Origin: Burkholderiaceae bacterium | GTDB lineage: Bacteria; Pseudomonadota; Gammaproteobacteria; Burkholderiales; Burkholderiaceae_C | Length of the DNA stretch: 64,000 nucleotides | Assembly (NCBI GenBank): GCA_014879655.1 | Contig: JACSRS010000107.1 | Coordinates: 1-64,000, forward strand | Reading direction: 5' to 3' | Shown here: positions 45,733 to 54,362 of the stretch, piece after piece | How positions within the stretch are numbered: the stretch's first letter is position 1 | How the letters are laid out: every line of letters begins with the position of its first letter | Notes under the pieces: generated by a model | Database searches by the model: none | What the model was told of the DNA's origin: nothing | The model's input: only the letters and a program-made list of their open reading frames with translations | Translations under genes and position numbers: made by a program

Positions 45733-46539
45733 ATGAACCACAAACCCGCCTCTGTCTGGTCACCGCCGCGCGTATCGATGCGCTGGTGGCCGGTTTTCCT
45801 GCGCAACCTGCTGGTCTGGCGCAAGCTGGCCATTCCCAGCCTGATCGGCAACATTGCTGAGCCGCTGATGTGGCTGGTGGCTTTCGGCTACGGGCTGGGC
45901 GCGCTGGTGGGCCAGGTGCAGCTGGGCGACCAGAAGATTCCCTACATCCTGTTCCTGGCAAGTGGCAGCGTCTGCATGAGCGCGATGAACGCGGCCAGCT
46001 TCGAGGCGCTGTATTCGGCGTTCTCGCGCATGCACGTGCAAAAGACCTGGGACGGCATCATGAATGCGCCGGTGCGGCTGGATGACGTGGTGATGGCCGA
46101 GATGTTGTGGGCCGCCTTCAAGGCGCTGTTCACCACCACCGCGATTCTGGGCGTGATGCTGGCGCTGGGCATCAGCCACAGCCCCAAGCTGCTGGTGGCC
46201 TGGCCGGTGCTGCTGGGCGTGGGTATCACCTTCAGCTGCATTGCGCTGATCTTCAATGCGCTGGCGAAGGGCTACGACTTCTTCACCTACTACTTCACGC
46301 TGTTCCTGACGCCGATGATGTTCCTCTCGGGCATCTTCTTCCCGACCACGCAGCTGCCCGAATTGGTGCGCCTGGTGGCGCAGTGGCTGCCGCTGACGGC
46401 GGCGGTGGAACTGGTGCGCCCGATGTTCATGGACGAATGGCCAACCCACCCGCTGCGCCACGGCGGCCTGCTGCTGGGCTACACCGTGGGCGCGTTCTGG
46501 ATCGCGCTGGCACTCACGCGCAAGCGGTTCAAAAACTGA
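45733..46539 (+). CDS. NodJ-type ABC-2 permease
   Basis: 268 aa with six hydrophobic segments and the ABC-2 family P-M-M-F-L-S-G-I-F-F-P loop near 195-205, then W-L-P-L-T-A-A-V-E-L-V-R-P near 220. It forms the membrane part of the NodI-like exporter. A stretch of its 3' end (46408-46449) is repeated in diverged form at 47199-47240, beyond the foreign-looking gene that follows. Confidence 0.9.
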   Translation: MNHKPASVWSPPRVSMRWWPVFLRNLLVWRKLAIPSLIGNIAEPLMWLVAFGYGLGALVGQVQLGDQKIPYILFLASGSVCMSAMNAASFEALYSAFSRMHVQKTWDGIMNAPVRLDDVVMAEMLWAAFKALFTTTAILGVMLALGISHSPKLLVAWPVLLGVGITFSCIALIFNALAKGYDFFTYYFTLFLTPMMFLSGIFFPTTQLPELVRLVAQWLPLTAAVELVRPMFMDEWPTHPLRHGGLLLGYTVGAFWIALALTRKRFKN

Positions 46540-46614
46540 AGCGAGATTTGCGCGTCTGTTGAGGGTATATTCCCCCTTGGTTTTTTTGTTGAAATCTTGT
46601 CAAGGAGAAACGCG

Positions 46615-47085
46615 ATGACCGTAAGTCACAAGAGCATCCATGAGTTGGATCTGGAACCAATCATGGTGAAAGTAATGGACGAGGAAGAGGGTCTTGGATG
46701 GTCTTTGGAGTTCACAAAACAAGTCGCGAACGAATACAAGAGATATTTGACTATTTGCTTGGAGAATCCCGATTTTCCGATGGTTCCCTGCACATTCGTG
46801 GACGAATTTTGGCACTTCCACATTCTTGATACACAAAAGTACCAAGAAGACTGCAATCGAGTATTTGGGTACTTCTTGCACCATTTCCCATACTTCGGTA
46901 TGCGTGGTGAAGAGGATGCGAGAAATTTGAAGGACGCATGGTCCGAGAGCTGCTCCCTATATGAAAAGCGATTCGGATCAATTGATAGAGATATCTGGTC
47001 GGCGAGCAAGCGTTGCCCGAATTGCGGGAGAAGAATCAATCACTCTTCAATGGAGGAGCGGCCTCGTTTGAAGGTGGCGGCATAG
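46615..47085 (+). CDS. GRDP-like (glycine-rich domain-containing protein-like) family protein, probably acquired
   Basis: 156 aa with CAAGGAGA upstream of the ATG. Residues about 60-105, with V-D-E-F-W-H-F-H-I-L-D-T and H-H-F-P-Y-F-G, match the GRDP-like (DUF1399-related) pattern seen in scattered bacteria and plants; the function is unknown. Two Cys in C-P-N-C-G near residue 136 may bind metal. Codon use is clearly different from neighbours, with many A/T third positions (for example ttg, aaa, gaa, att), so GC content drops sharply. With the repeated nodJ end after it, this points to horizontal transfer into this place. Confidence 0.8.
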   Translation: MTVSHKSIHELDLEPIMVKVMDEEEGLGWSLEFTKQVANEYKRYLTICLENPDFPMVPCTFVDEFWHFHILDTQKYQEDCNRVFGYFLHHFPYFGMRGEEDARNLKDAWSESCSLYEKRFGSIDRDIWSASKRCPNCGRRINHSSMEERPRLKVAA

Positions 47086-47196
47086 CCGGAACCGGAATTT
47101 TTTTAGTTGGGGGCGTGTCTTTGTGTCAACGATTCACTCCGCTTGGCGACGCCCCACAATCAATTTTTCGACGTAGTTGGGCCCAATCGTTCGCAA

Positions 47197-47243
47197 TCAA
47201 ATTGGTGCGCCCGATGTTTATGAACGAATGGCCCGCTCACCAG
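47197..47243 (+). pseudogene. Decayed copy of the NodJ-type permease 3' end
   Basis: 47199-47240 matches 46408-46449 at 35 of 42 positions and in the same reading phase encodes L-V-R-P-M-F-M-N-E-W-P-A-H against L-V-R-P-M-F-M-D-E-W-P-T-H in the intact permease. Several changes are third-position C-to-T. The rest of the permease is absent. It looks like a fragment of a related permease brought in with, or left by insertion of, the preceding gene. Confidence 0.7.
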
Positions 47244-47285
47244 CAAGCGCTTTCTTGGCTAGCGCCGCCTCCGAAGAAAGTCCTG

Positions 47286-47340
47286 TTTTTGTAGCTGTAT
47301 TCGACCAATTGACGCTGGCTACTGGTCATTTATTCAAAAA
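47286..47340 (+). repeat. Dispersed repeat, copy E
   Basis: TAGC, 13 bases, TTGACGCTGG, then CTACTGGTCAT as the right arm. It lies between the nodJ fragment and the GMC oxidoreductase end. Confidence 0.8.
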
Positions 47341-47357
47341 ATCAGCGCGAAACCGGC

Positions 47358-48950
47358 TCAGGGGGTCGCCGCGCGGATCAGGTCGGCGGCCTTCTCCGCG
47401 ATCATGATCACCGGCGCATTGGTGTTGCCGCTCACCAACTGCGGCATGATGGATGCGTCGACCACGCGCAGGCCCTCGATGCCGTGCACCCGCAGTTCGG
47501 CATCGACAACGTCCATCGGCCCCGGGCCCATGCGGCAGGTGCCCACCGGGTGGTAGATGGTGTCGGCATGGTCGCGGATGAAAGCCTCGATCTGCGCATC
47601 GGTCTTGGCTGCGGCGGATGACGCGAGCTCCCGCCCGCCCTGGCTGGCCAGCGCGCTCTGGTTCATCAGGCTGCGCATGAACTTGAAGCCTCTCACCAGG
47701 CGTTGCAGGTCGTCCGGGTCACCAAGGAAATTGGGGTCGATCAGCGGCGCGGCCATCGGGTCGGCGCTGGCCAGTTTCAGGCTGCCGCGGCTCTTGGGCC
47801 GCAAGACGCAGACGTGACACGAGTAGCCGTGACCAAAGGCCGTCTTGCGGCCATGGTCGACCAGCTTGCCGATCACGAAGTGCAGTTGCAGATCGGGCAC
47901 CGCCTCGTCGGGCTGGCTCTTGAAGAAACCGCCGGCTTCGGCGAAGTTGGTGGTCAGCATGCCGCTGCGGTGGTTGCGCCACTCAAAGATGCCCTTGACC
48001 GCCCGCACGATGCCGGCCAGCGAGATTCCAAACAGCTCCTTGTGCTCGGGCGCGTCGTACACCTGCACCACGTCCACGTGGTCGTGCAGGTTCTGGCCCA
48101 CGCCCGGCAGGTCGTGCACCACCGGGATGCCATGCTTGTTCAGCTCAGCCGCCGGGCCGATGCCCGAGAGCATCAACAGCTGGGGCGACTGCAGCGAGCC
48201 GGCGCACAGCAGCACCTCGCGCGACGCGCGCAGCACATGTGTCTGGGCGCCCTGACGGTACTCGACGCCGACGGCCCGCTTGCCCTCCATCAGGATGCGG
48301 GTGGTGTGCGCGCCGGTGATCACCTGCAGGTTGGCCCGCGAGCGAGCTGGCGTCAGGTAGCCCTTCGCGGCGCTGAAGCGCTCGCCGTTCTTGTGCGTGA
48401 CCTGGTAGGGGCCCACGCCTTCGAACTGCGCGCCGTTGAAGTCGGGGCTGACGGGCAAGCCGGCCTGCTTGCCGGCTGCGATGAAATGGGCGTTGAAGGG
48501 GTTGGGACTGCGCAGGTCCATCACGTTCAGCGGCCCGCCGGTACCGTGATAGTCGTCGGCGCCGCGTTCGTTGTTTTCGGCACGCTTGAAATACGGCAGC
48601 AGGTCGTCATAACGCCAGCCGGGGTTGCCCAGCGACGCCCAGTGGTCGTAGTCGCTCTTGTGGCCGCGGATGTAGATCATCGCGTTGATCGAGCTGGAGC
48701 CACCCAGAACCTTGCCGCGGGGCTGATAGCCCTGGCGGCCGTTCAGGCCGGGCTGCGGCACCGTGGCAAAGGCCCAGTTCGCCTGGCCGTTCTGTGCCAG
48801 AAGCGCCAGCCCAGCCGGACAATGGATCAGCACGCTGCTGTCGGGCGGGCCGGCCTCCAGCAGTGTGACCTTGACCGCCGGGTCTTCGCTCAGACGCGCC
48901 GCCAGCACGCTGCCTGCCGAGCCCCCGCCCACGATGATGTAGTCAACCAT
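47358..48950 (-). CDS. GMC-family FAD-dependent oxidoreductase (choline/alcohol dehydrogenase-like)
   Basis: 530 aa. N-terminal FAD site [16 protein letters not shown], then the GMC signature 1 with [11 protein letters not shown] near 82 and signature 2 with [15 protein letters not shown] near 250. The active-site His lies in [10 protein letters not shown] near 465 and the partner Asn/His in N-T-N-A-P near 510. Relatives oxidise choline or medium-chain alcohols (AlkJ-like). No betaine-aldehyde dehydrogenase is adjacent, while beta-oxidation genes follow on the other strand, so an alcohol substrate seems as likely as choline. Confidence 0.9.
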   Translation of the reverse strand: MVDYIIVGGGSAGSVLAARLSEDPAVKVTLLEAGPPDSSVLIHCPAGLALLAQNGQANWAFATVPQPGLNGRQGYQPRGKVLGGSSSINAMIYIRGHKSDYDHWASLGNPGWRYDDLLPYFKRAENNERGADDYHGTGGPLNVMDLRSPNPFNAHFIAAGKQAGLPVSPDFNGAQFEGVGPYQVTHKNGERFSAAKGYLTPARSRANLQVITGAHTTRILMEGKRAVGVEYRQGAQTHVLRASREVLLCAGSLQSPQLLMLSGIGPAAELNKHGIPVVHDLPGVGQNLHDHVDVVQVYDAPEHKELFGISLAGIVRAVKGIFEWRNHRSGMLTTNFAEAGGFFKSQPDEAVPDLQLHFVIGKLVDHGRKTAFGHGYSCHVCVLRPKSRGSLKLASADPMAAPLIDPNFLGDPDDLQRLVRGFKFMRSLMNQSALASQGGRELASSAAAKTDAQIEAFIRDHADTIYHPVGTCRMGPGPMDVVDAELRVHGIEGLRVVDASIMPQLVSGNTNAPVIMIAEKAADLIRAATP

Positions 48951-49159
48951 TTCCCGCTCCTTTTCGCGTGCCCGAACTTACCGCGGCCGCCGGGTGGCCA
49001 CGTGTCGCAAGCGCGCCATTGTGAACGCTCCGGATTGCTGCGTTGCAGCAATCGATTCGTCCGATCCAGCCTCGCCATCAGTGGCCGTCACCCTGCCGCT
49101 ACCATTGGGGCTGGCACGGGAACATTCCCGCAGATCACTTTCATTCCGGAGTATTCAGC

Positions 49160-50008
49160 ATGAACATCAGCACCGTCGGCATCATTGGCGCAGGCACCAT
49201 GGGCAACGGCATTGCGCAGGCTTGCGCGGTTTCGGGCATCCCCGTTGTCATGGTTGACATATCGCAGGAAGCGGTCGACAAAGGCATCAGGACCGTGGCG
49301 GGCAGCCTGGAGCGGCTGGTCAAGAAGGAAAAGATCAGCCCCACCGACAAGGATGCGGCCCTGGCCCGCATCAAGGGCAGCACCCGCTACGAAGACTTGG
49401 CCAGTGCGCAACTGGTGGTCGAAGCCGCCACCGAGAACTTCGACCTGAAGGTCAGGATCCTCCGGCAGATCGATGCGATTGCCGCGCCGGAGGTGATCAT
49501 CGCCTCCAACACCTCGTCCATTTCGATCACCAAGCTGGCCGCAGCGACCAGCCGCGCAGACCGTTTCATCGGCATGCACTTCTTCAACCCGGTGCCGATG
49601 ATGGCGCTGGTGGAAATCATCCGCGGCCTGCAGACCAGCGATGCCACGCACGATGCCGTGCATGCGCTGGCACAGGCGCTGGGCAAGACGCCGATCACGG
49701 TGAAGAACGCGCCGGGCTTTGTGGTCAACCGCATTCTGGTGCCGATGATCAACGAGGCCTTCTTTGTGTTGGCCGAGGGGCTGGCCACGGCCGAAGACAT
49801 CGACGCGGGCATGAAGCTGGGCTGCAACCAGCCGATCGGCCCGCTTGCGCTGGCCGACATGATCGGGCTGGACGTGTGTCTGGCGGTGATGGACGTCTAC
49901 CTGACCGAATACGGCGACAGCAAGTACCGGCCCTGCCCGCTGCTGAAGGAAATGGTGGCCGCCGGGCGCCTGGGCCGCAAGACCGGCCAAGGCGTCTACA
50001 GCTACTGA
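49160..50008 (+). CDS. 3-hydroxyacyl/3-hydroxybutyryl-CoA dehydrogenase
   Basis: 282 aa, the usual length of short-chain HBDH. NAD site [12 protein letters not shown] at 8-19, catalytic segment S-N-T-S-S-I near 116 and G-M-H-F-F-N-P-V-P near 136 (His of the His-Glu dyad), and the C-terminal dimer domain with [12 protein letters not shown]. It interconverts 3-hydroxyacyl-CoA and acetoacyl-CoA. It is followed closely by an enoyl-CoA hydratase, so the two give consecutive beta-oxidation steps. Confidence 0.93.
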   Translation: MNISTVGIIGAGTMGNGIAQACAVSGIPVVMVDISQEAVDKGIRTVAGSLERLVKKEKISPTDKDAALARIKGSTRYEDLASAQLVVEAATENFDLKVRILRQIDAIAAPEVIIASNTSSISITKLAAATSRADRFIGMHFFNPVPMMALVEIIRGLQTSDATHDAVHALAQALGKTPITVKNAPGFVVNRILVPMINEAFFVLAEGLATAEDIDAGMKLGCNQPIGPLALADMIGLDVCLAVMDVYLTEYGDSKYRPCPLLKEMVAAGRLGRKTGQGVYSY

Positions 50009-50053
50009 GGCTGTCGCGTCGGTGAACACGCCGGGACGGTCAGGGGCGCTACG

Positions 50054-50881
50054 ATGGCGCGCATGAACAGCCCGTCCCCCTCCCCAGCCTCTGCCGAGGG
50101 CAGCATCGACACCGAAGTTCGGGGCTCGGTGCTGCTGATCGGCATCAACCGCCCGGCCAAACGCAACGGCTTCACGCCGAAGATGTTCCGCGAGCTGGGT
50201 GAGGCCTACACCCGGCTCGATGACGACGCCGATCTGCGCGTCGGCGTGCTGCACGCCTTTGGCGACCATTTCACCGCCGGGCTGGACCTGCCCACCATTG
50301 CGCCGCTGATGCAGCGCGGCGAGAAGGCCGTGCCGCTGGGCCTGGTCGACCCGCTGAACCTGGCCATGGAAGGCTACCGCCGCCGCAGCAAGCCGATGGT
50401 GGTGGCGGTGAAGGGCATCACCTACACGCTGGGCATCGAGCTGATGCTGGCCGCCGACATTGTGGTGGCAGCCGATGATTGCCGCTTCTCGCAGCTTGAG
50501 GTCAAGCGCGGCATCATGGCCACCGGCGGCGCCACGCTGCGCATGGCCGAGCGTGCCGGTCTGGGTAACGCACTGCTGCACCTGCTGACCGGTGACGAAT
50601 TCGGCAGCGCTGAGGCGCTGCGCCTGAACTTTGTGCAGAAGGTGGTGCCCGCCGGGCAGGAGTTGGATGAGGCGCTGCGCATTGCCGAAGCCATTGCCGC
50701 GCAGGCGCCGCTGGCCGTCGTCGCGACGCGGCTGAATGCGCTGAAGGCGGTGGAGCAAGGCCCGGTCGTGGCGATGCAGGAGTTCCTGGCCACGCAGCAG
50801 CGCCTTTCCCGCAGCGAAGACGCGGCCGAGGGCGTGCGCTCTTTCGTCGAACGCCGCGACGCCCGTTTTCAGGGCCGCTGA
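50054..50881 (+). CDS. Enoyl-CoA hydratase/isomerase family protein
   Basis: 275 aa; ATGs at 50054 and 50063 are both usable. Crotonase-fold signs: I-G-I-N-R-P-A-K-R-N-G-F near 30, oxyanion-hole strand G-D-H-F-T-A-G-L-D-L near 73, and the second oxyanion segment with G-I-T-Y-T-L-G-I-E-L near 122. The two catalytic glutamates of true hydratase-1 are not plainly in place: the second helix has A-A-D-I-V-V-A-A-D-D with Asp in the expected area. It may act as hydratase or isomerase. It follows the 3-hydroxyacyl-CoA dehydrogenase by 45 bases. Confidence 0.87.
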   Translation: MARMNSPSPSPASAEGSIDTEVRGSVLLIGINRPAKRNGFTPKMFRELGEAYTRLDDDADLRVGVLHAFGDHFTAGLDLPTIAPLMQRGEKAVPLGLVDPLNLAMEGYRRRSKPMVVAVKGITYTLGIELMLAADIVVAADDCRFSQLEVKRGIMATGGATLRMAERAGLGNALLHLLTGDEFGSAEALRLNFVQKVVPAGQELDEALRIAEAIAAQAPLAVVATRLNALKAVEQGPVVAMQEFLATQQRLSRSEDAAEGVRSFVERRDARFQGR

Positions 50882-50884
50882 GCG

Positions 50885-50910
50885 GCCGGCGACCCCGTTG
50901 CCGGCTTTTT
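50885..50910 (+). terminator. Terminator after the enoyl-CoA hydratase gene
   Basis: GCCGGC, a nine-base loop, GCCGGC and five T residues directly after the stop. Confidence 0.75.
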
Positions 50911-50921
50911 GGAATACCCAT

Positions 50922-50941
50922 TTCAATTGTGTGCAATTGAA
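50922..50941 (+). promoter_or_regulatory. Probable OhrR operator
   Basis: Perfect inverted repeat TTCAATTG-TGTG-CAATTGAA, 20 bases before the ohrR start. It resembles known OhrR operators built on CAATT/AATTG half-sites. Binding here would let OhrR repress ohrR and the co-directional ohr. Confidence 0.8.
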
Positions 50942-50961
50942 TTACCCGCAATAATTCACCC

Positions 50962-51471
50962 ATGTCAACACCGACGCCATCCACCGCTGCCCAAACCGAC
51001 CCGCTGCTGCGGCTGGACAACCAGCTGTGCTTTGCGCTGTATTCGTCGTCGCTGGCGATGACCAAGCTTTACAAGCCGCTGCTGGCCGAACTGGGCCTGA
51101 CTTACCCGCAGTACCTGGCGATGCTGGTGCTCTGGGAGAACGACGGCCTGCGCGTGTCGGAACTGGGCGATCGCCTGTATCTGGACTCCGGCACGCTGAC
51201 ACCGCTGCTCAAACGCCTTGAAGCTGCTGGTCTGGTCGTGCGCCAGCGCAGCCGCGAGGACGAGCGCCAGGTGCACATCCACCTGACCGGTGAAGGCCAC
51301 GCACTCAAGGCGCGCGCCGCCTCCGTGCCCGGCTGCATCCTGCAGGCCACGCAGTGCAGCCTGGGTGAGGTGGTGGAACTGACCCGCCGCATCCAGCTGC
51401 TGCGCGACCGCCTGACCGGTGCGGCGCCGGTCGCCGACACAGAAACCGATTCCATTCACCCCTCTGCCTGA
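50962..51471 (+). CDS. ohrR: Organic hydroperoxide-responsive MarR-type repressor OhrR
   Basis: 169 aa. [11 protein letters not shown] places the peroxide-sensing Cys at 23, with the conserved tyrosines downstream (Y-S-S...K-L-Y). Two further cysteines at 125 and 132 ([10 protein letters not shown]) suggest the two-Cys OhrR type that forms an intersubunit disulfide, like Xanthomonas OhrR. The winged helix (about 60-105) has [15 protein letters not shown]. Oxidation should release the palindrome upstream and induce ohr 33 bases downstream. Confidence 0.93.
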   Translation: MSTPTPSTAAQTDPLLRLDNQLCFALYSSSLAMTKLYKPLLAELGLTYPQYLAMLVLWENDGLRVSELGDRLYLDSGTLTPLLKRLEAAGLVVRQRSREDERQVHIHLTGEGHALKARAASVPGCILQATQCSLGEVVELTRRIQLLRDRLTGAAPVADTETDSIHPSA

Positions 51472-51503
51472 ACCCCAGGCTTTTCACCTCGAAGGAAGAA
51501 ACC

Positions 51504-51932
51504 ATGGTCACCCATGTCGAAAAAGTGCTTTACACCGCCGTTGCAACCTCCACCGGCGGCCGCGATGGCAAGTCGGTCAGCTCCGACGGTCTGCTCAACG
51601 TGCGTCTTGCCCCCCCGAAAGAGCTGGGTGGCCCGGGCGGCGCCACCAATCCCGAACAGCTGTTTGCCGCCGGCTACTCGGCCTGCTTCATCGGCGCGCT
51701 CAAGCACGTGGCTGCCATGCAGAAAATCGCCGTTCCGGCTGACACCTCGATCACGGCTTCGGTCGGCATCGGCCAGATTCCGGCGGGCTTCGGCATCAAC
51801 GCCAAACTGGTGGTGAACCTGCCGGGCGTGGACCGTGCCGTCGCCCAGCAGCTGGTCGATACCGCACACAAGGTGTGCCCGTACTCGAACGCCACGCGCG
51901 GCAACATCGACGTGGTGATCGAACTGGCCTGA
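51504..51932 (+). CDS. ohr: Organic hydroperoxide resistance peroxiredoxin Ohr
   Basis: 142 aa, full-length Ohr of the OsmC fold. Active-site cysteines at 61 (Y-S-A-C-F) and 125 (K-V-C-P-Y-S-N-A-T-R-G-N), with catalytic Arg about 20 and Glu about 51. It reduces fatty-acid and other organic hydroperoxides using lipoyl groups, in the cytoplasm. AAGGAAG lies 7 bases before the ATG. Regulated with ohrR by the upstream palindrome. Confidence 0.95.
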   Translation: MVTHVEKVLYTAVATSTGGRDGKSVSSDGLLNVRLAPPKELGGPGGATNPEQLFAAGYSACFIGALKHVAAMQKIAVPADTSITASVGIGQIPAGFGINAKLVVNLPGVDRAVAQQLVDTAHKVCPYSNATRGNIDVVIELA

Positions 51933-51953
51933 CCGGTCAGACCGCCCGCCCCC

Positions 51954-51989
51954 AAAAAGCCGCCCCGGCACTAACGGGGCGGCTTTTTT
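51954..51989. terminator. Bidirectional terminator between ohr and the K+ channel gene
   Basis: AAAAAGCCGCCCC and its exact complement around a nine-base loop. It has T runs on both strands; it overlaps the last codons of the convergent channel gene. Confidence 0.93.
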
Positions 51990-52387
51990 GCGCCGATGTC
52001 GATGCGCAGTTGCTCCACTTCCTCGCGCAGCGCGCGCAGTTCGCGCATCAGGTCGCGCTCGATCTGGCGCTCTTCTGCGCCCACCTCGCGCTCGACAAAA
52101 ATCGCTGCCAGCGAGGCGGTGACCAGCGACAGCACCGACAGCCCCAGCAAAACGACCAGCACCGAGAAGGCCCGCGAAAGGTGGGTCGAAGGAACCAGGT
52201 CCCCATAGCCCACGGTAGCTGCCGTGGTAAACGCCAGCCAAAGGCCATCGGACAGGCTGTTGACCTGCGGGTCCAGCGCCCAGAACCCGACGCCGCCCAG
52301 CAGCAGGATGGCGAGCGCGAGAACCAGCGAATACAGGAGGCCGCGCCGGACCAGGCGCTGGCTGCGGTTGAGAATGGGCGTACGCAT
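51971..52387 (-). CDS. Two-helix potassium channel protein
   Basis: 138 aa: helix 1 (about 15-38), pore loop with the selectivity filter T-V-G-Y-G-D at 58-63, helix 2 (about 72-95) and a coiled-coil tail (about 96-130) rich in Glu, Arg and Leu. This is the minimal KcsA-like plan. The tail may set the tetramer or sense pH. It stands alone, convergent with ohr, and shares a terminator with it. Confidence 0.9.
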   Translation of the reverse strand: MRTPILNRSQRLVRRGLLYSLVLALAILLLGGVGFWALDPQVNSLSDGLWLAFTTAATVGYGDLVPSTHLSRAFSVLVVLLGLSVLSLVTASLAAIFVEREVGAEERQIERDLMRELRALREEVEQLRIDIGAKKPPR

Positions 52388-52488
52388 AGGGGTATTTTCA
52401 CGCCAGAATGATCCGTCTGTGCATCGGCCAGCGCTTGCGTGGCACGGCTTTCATCGGCCACCCCTGAAAAAGGCGACAACCCGCGACA

Positions 52489-53556
52489 ATGGCCGGGATG
52501 AATGTTCAACCGTCTCTGCCGATTGCAGCCCCGGGCGCCGATCCCCACCCGTACACCCGACTCACGCCCGACGCAGTGCTGGACGCGCTGGCTGCGGTCG
52601 GCCTGTACGGCGACGGCCGGCTCACCGCGCTCAGCTCCTACGAAAACCGTGTCTACCTGATTCACCTCGAAGATCCGTTCGAGGGCCACCAGGCCGTGGT
52701 GGCCAAGTTCTATCGCCCCGGCCGATGGAGCCGTGAGCAGATACTGGAGGAACACGCCTTTGCCGCCGACCTGATGGCGCAGGATGTGCCCGCCATCGGG
52801 CCGCTGCGACTGGCCGGTGAAACCTTGCACAGTGCTGAAGGCTTCCTGTTCAGCGTCAGCCCGCGCCGCGGCGGTCGCGCGCCTGAACTGTACGATTTCG
52901 AGGTGCTTGAATGGATCGGCCGCTTTCTGGCCCGCATCCACACCGTGGGTAGCGCCCGCCCGTTTGCTGCGCGCGGCGCGCTGGACCTGCAGACTTTTGC
53001 CATCGAGCCCCGGGACTGGCTGCTCGCCAGCGGCATGATCCCGCCGGACGTCGAGGGCGCCTGGCGGTCAGCCATCAACATCGCTATCGACCTGATAGCG
53101 AAACATGTCGATTTGACGCTGGATACTGGCCAAAAACGATCAAAAATACGCCTGCATGGCGACTGCCACCCCGGCAATATTCTGTGGACGCCGGCCGAGC
53201 AGCCGGGGGCGGGCCCGCACTTTGTGGATCTGGACGACGCCCGCATGGGACCGGCGGTGCAGGATCTGTGGATGCTGCTGTCGGGTGACCGCGGCCAGCA
53301 GACCGCGCAACTGGATGCGCTGCTCGAAGGCTACCGGCAGTTCCGCGACTTCGACACCCGCGAGCTGGCCCTGATCGAGCCGCTGCGCACGCTGCGCCTG
53401 ATCCACTACAGCGCCTGGCTCGCGCGCCGCTGGCGCGATCCGATCTTCCCGATCAATTTTCCCTGGTTCGGCAGCCGCGACTACTGGCAGGGCCAGGTCG
53501 ACATGCTGCACGAGCAGATCGAGGCCCTCCAGTCGGAACCGCTGGCCTGCTACTGA
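52489..53556 (+). CDS. srkA: Stress response kinase SrkA (YihE) with a repeat-encoded segment
   Basis: 355 aa (ATG at 52498 also possible). Protein Ser/Thr kinase of the APH fold. Y-E-N-R-V-Y-L-I near 45, K in V-A-K-F-Y-R-P-G-R-W near 68, catalytic H-G-D-C-H-P-G-N with Asp 225 and Asn 230, and metal-binding Asp in D-L-D-D-A-R-M-G near 245. In Escherichia it counters MazEF-linked stress death. Residues about 198-220, just before the catalytic loop, are encoded by one copy of the dispersed repeat (53088-53143), giving I-D-L-I-A-K-H-V-D-L-T-L-D-T-G-Q-K. The frame is intact and all catalytic motifs remain. Confidence 0.9.
   Translation: MAGMNVQPSLPIAAPGADPHPYTRLTPDAVLDALAAVGLYGDGRLTALSSYENRVYLIHLEDPFEGHQAVVAKFYRPGRWSREQILEEHAFAADLMAQDVPAIGPLRLAGETLHSAEGFLFSVSPRRGGRAPELYDFEVLEWIGRFLARIHTVGSARPFAARGALDLQTFAIEPRDWLLASGMIPPDVEGAWRSAINIAIDLIAKHVDLTLDTGQKRSKIRLHGDCHPGNILWTPAEQPGAGPHFVDLDDARMGPAVQDLWMLLSGDRGQQTAQLDALLEGYRQFRDFDTRELALIEPLRTLRLIHYSAWLARRWRDPIFPINFPWFGSRDYWQGQVDMLHEQIEALQSEPLACY
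53088..53143 (+). repeat. Dispersed repeat, copy F, inside srkA
   Basis: TGATAGC, 13 bases, TTGACGCTGG, ATACTGGCCAAAAA. It matches the intergenic copies in core and spacing but is translated as part of SrkA. Confidence 0.85.
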
Positions 53557-53648
53557 GCGCCCGTGGGCCGGGGCCACGGCGACGCCGGCGGGTGGCCGTG
53601 TCTTAAACTCGCCCCCAGCTCCACCGCCTTCTGACCTGAAAGCCCGCC

Positions 53649-54221
53649 ATGTCCCGCATCACGGAAGCCCCCGAAGTCATCATGTTCGTGCGCCACGGCG
53701 AGAAACCTGGCGAGCACAGCAAGCCGCACGGCGTCAATCACCACGGCGAGCACGATGAGCATTCGCTGTCGGTGCAGGGCTGGACCCGGGCCGGCGCGCT
53801 GGCCAGCCTGTTTGCCCACGCACCGTCGCGCTCCCACCCCTACATCGTGCGGCCGGGCCGCATCATTGCCACACGGCCGACCGAAAGCGCGAAAAGCAAG
53901 CGCGAGATGTTCACGGCCGAGCCGATCGCCAAACGCCTGAAGCTGCCGATCGAGAACGCCCACACGCATGGCGACGAAGAAGCGCTGGTCAAGGAGGTCC
54001 TGGGCAAGCCGCTGCCGGTGCTGATCGTCTGGCATCACGGCACCATGGCCAAGATCGTGCACCACTTCCCGGTCGTCAACCGCGACGACATCCCCAGGCA
54101 TTGGCCCGACGACCGTTTTGACCTGATCTGGATTTTGCTGCGCGAACCGGGCCCGGAACTGGCATACCGGTTTATCGCAACGCCACAGATGCTGCTGGCC
54201 GACGACGAAGAGACGGCCTGA
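53649..54221 (+). CDS. Histidine phosphatase family protein
   Basis: 190 aa. The N-terminal F-V-R-H-G-E-K-P at 13-20 is the phosphohistidine signature of branch-1 histidine phosphatases; W-H-H-G-T-M near 130 supplies the second His. A His-rich loop (H-G-V-N-H-H-G-E-H-D-E-H) at 27-38 is unusual and might bind metal. No clear substrate; family members act on sugar phosphates, proteins or polyphosphate. It stands alone between srkA and two lipoprotein genes. Confidence 0.8.
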   Translation: MSRITEAPEVIMFVRHGEKPGEHSKPHGVNHHGEHDEHSLSVQGWTRAGALASLFAHAPSRSHPYIVRPGRIIATRPTESAKSKREMFTAEPIAKRLKLPIENAHTHGDEEALVKEVLGKPLPVLIVWHHGTMAKIVHHFPVVNRDDIPRHWPDDRFDLIWILLREPGPELAYRFIATPQMLLADDEETA

Positions 54222-54362
54222 AGCCCCGCCTGTTGCTTTTCCGTTCACCCTCCCTACCGATTGCTCAGAACTTGCTTTGCGGCAAGAAACCTGGGAATCG
54301 AACACCTAAAGTTGAAGGTGATCGGCTATCAGCCGGAACCATCACAGCCTTCAGGGACAACC

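Noticed and set aside
44766-46539. True nodulation NodIJ exporter
   Set aside because: Family membership is clear, but no nod genes are present and homologues are common in non-nodulating Burkholderiales; only the type name is used.
49088-50926. 612-codon minus-strand ORF opposite the beta-oxidation genes
   Set aside because: Antisense shadow of two clear enzymes; no motif of its own.
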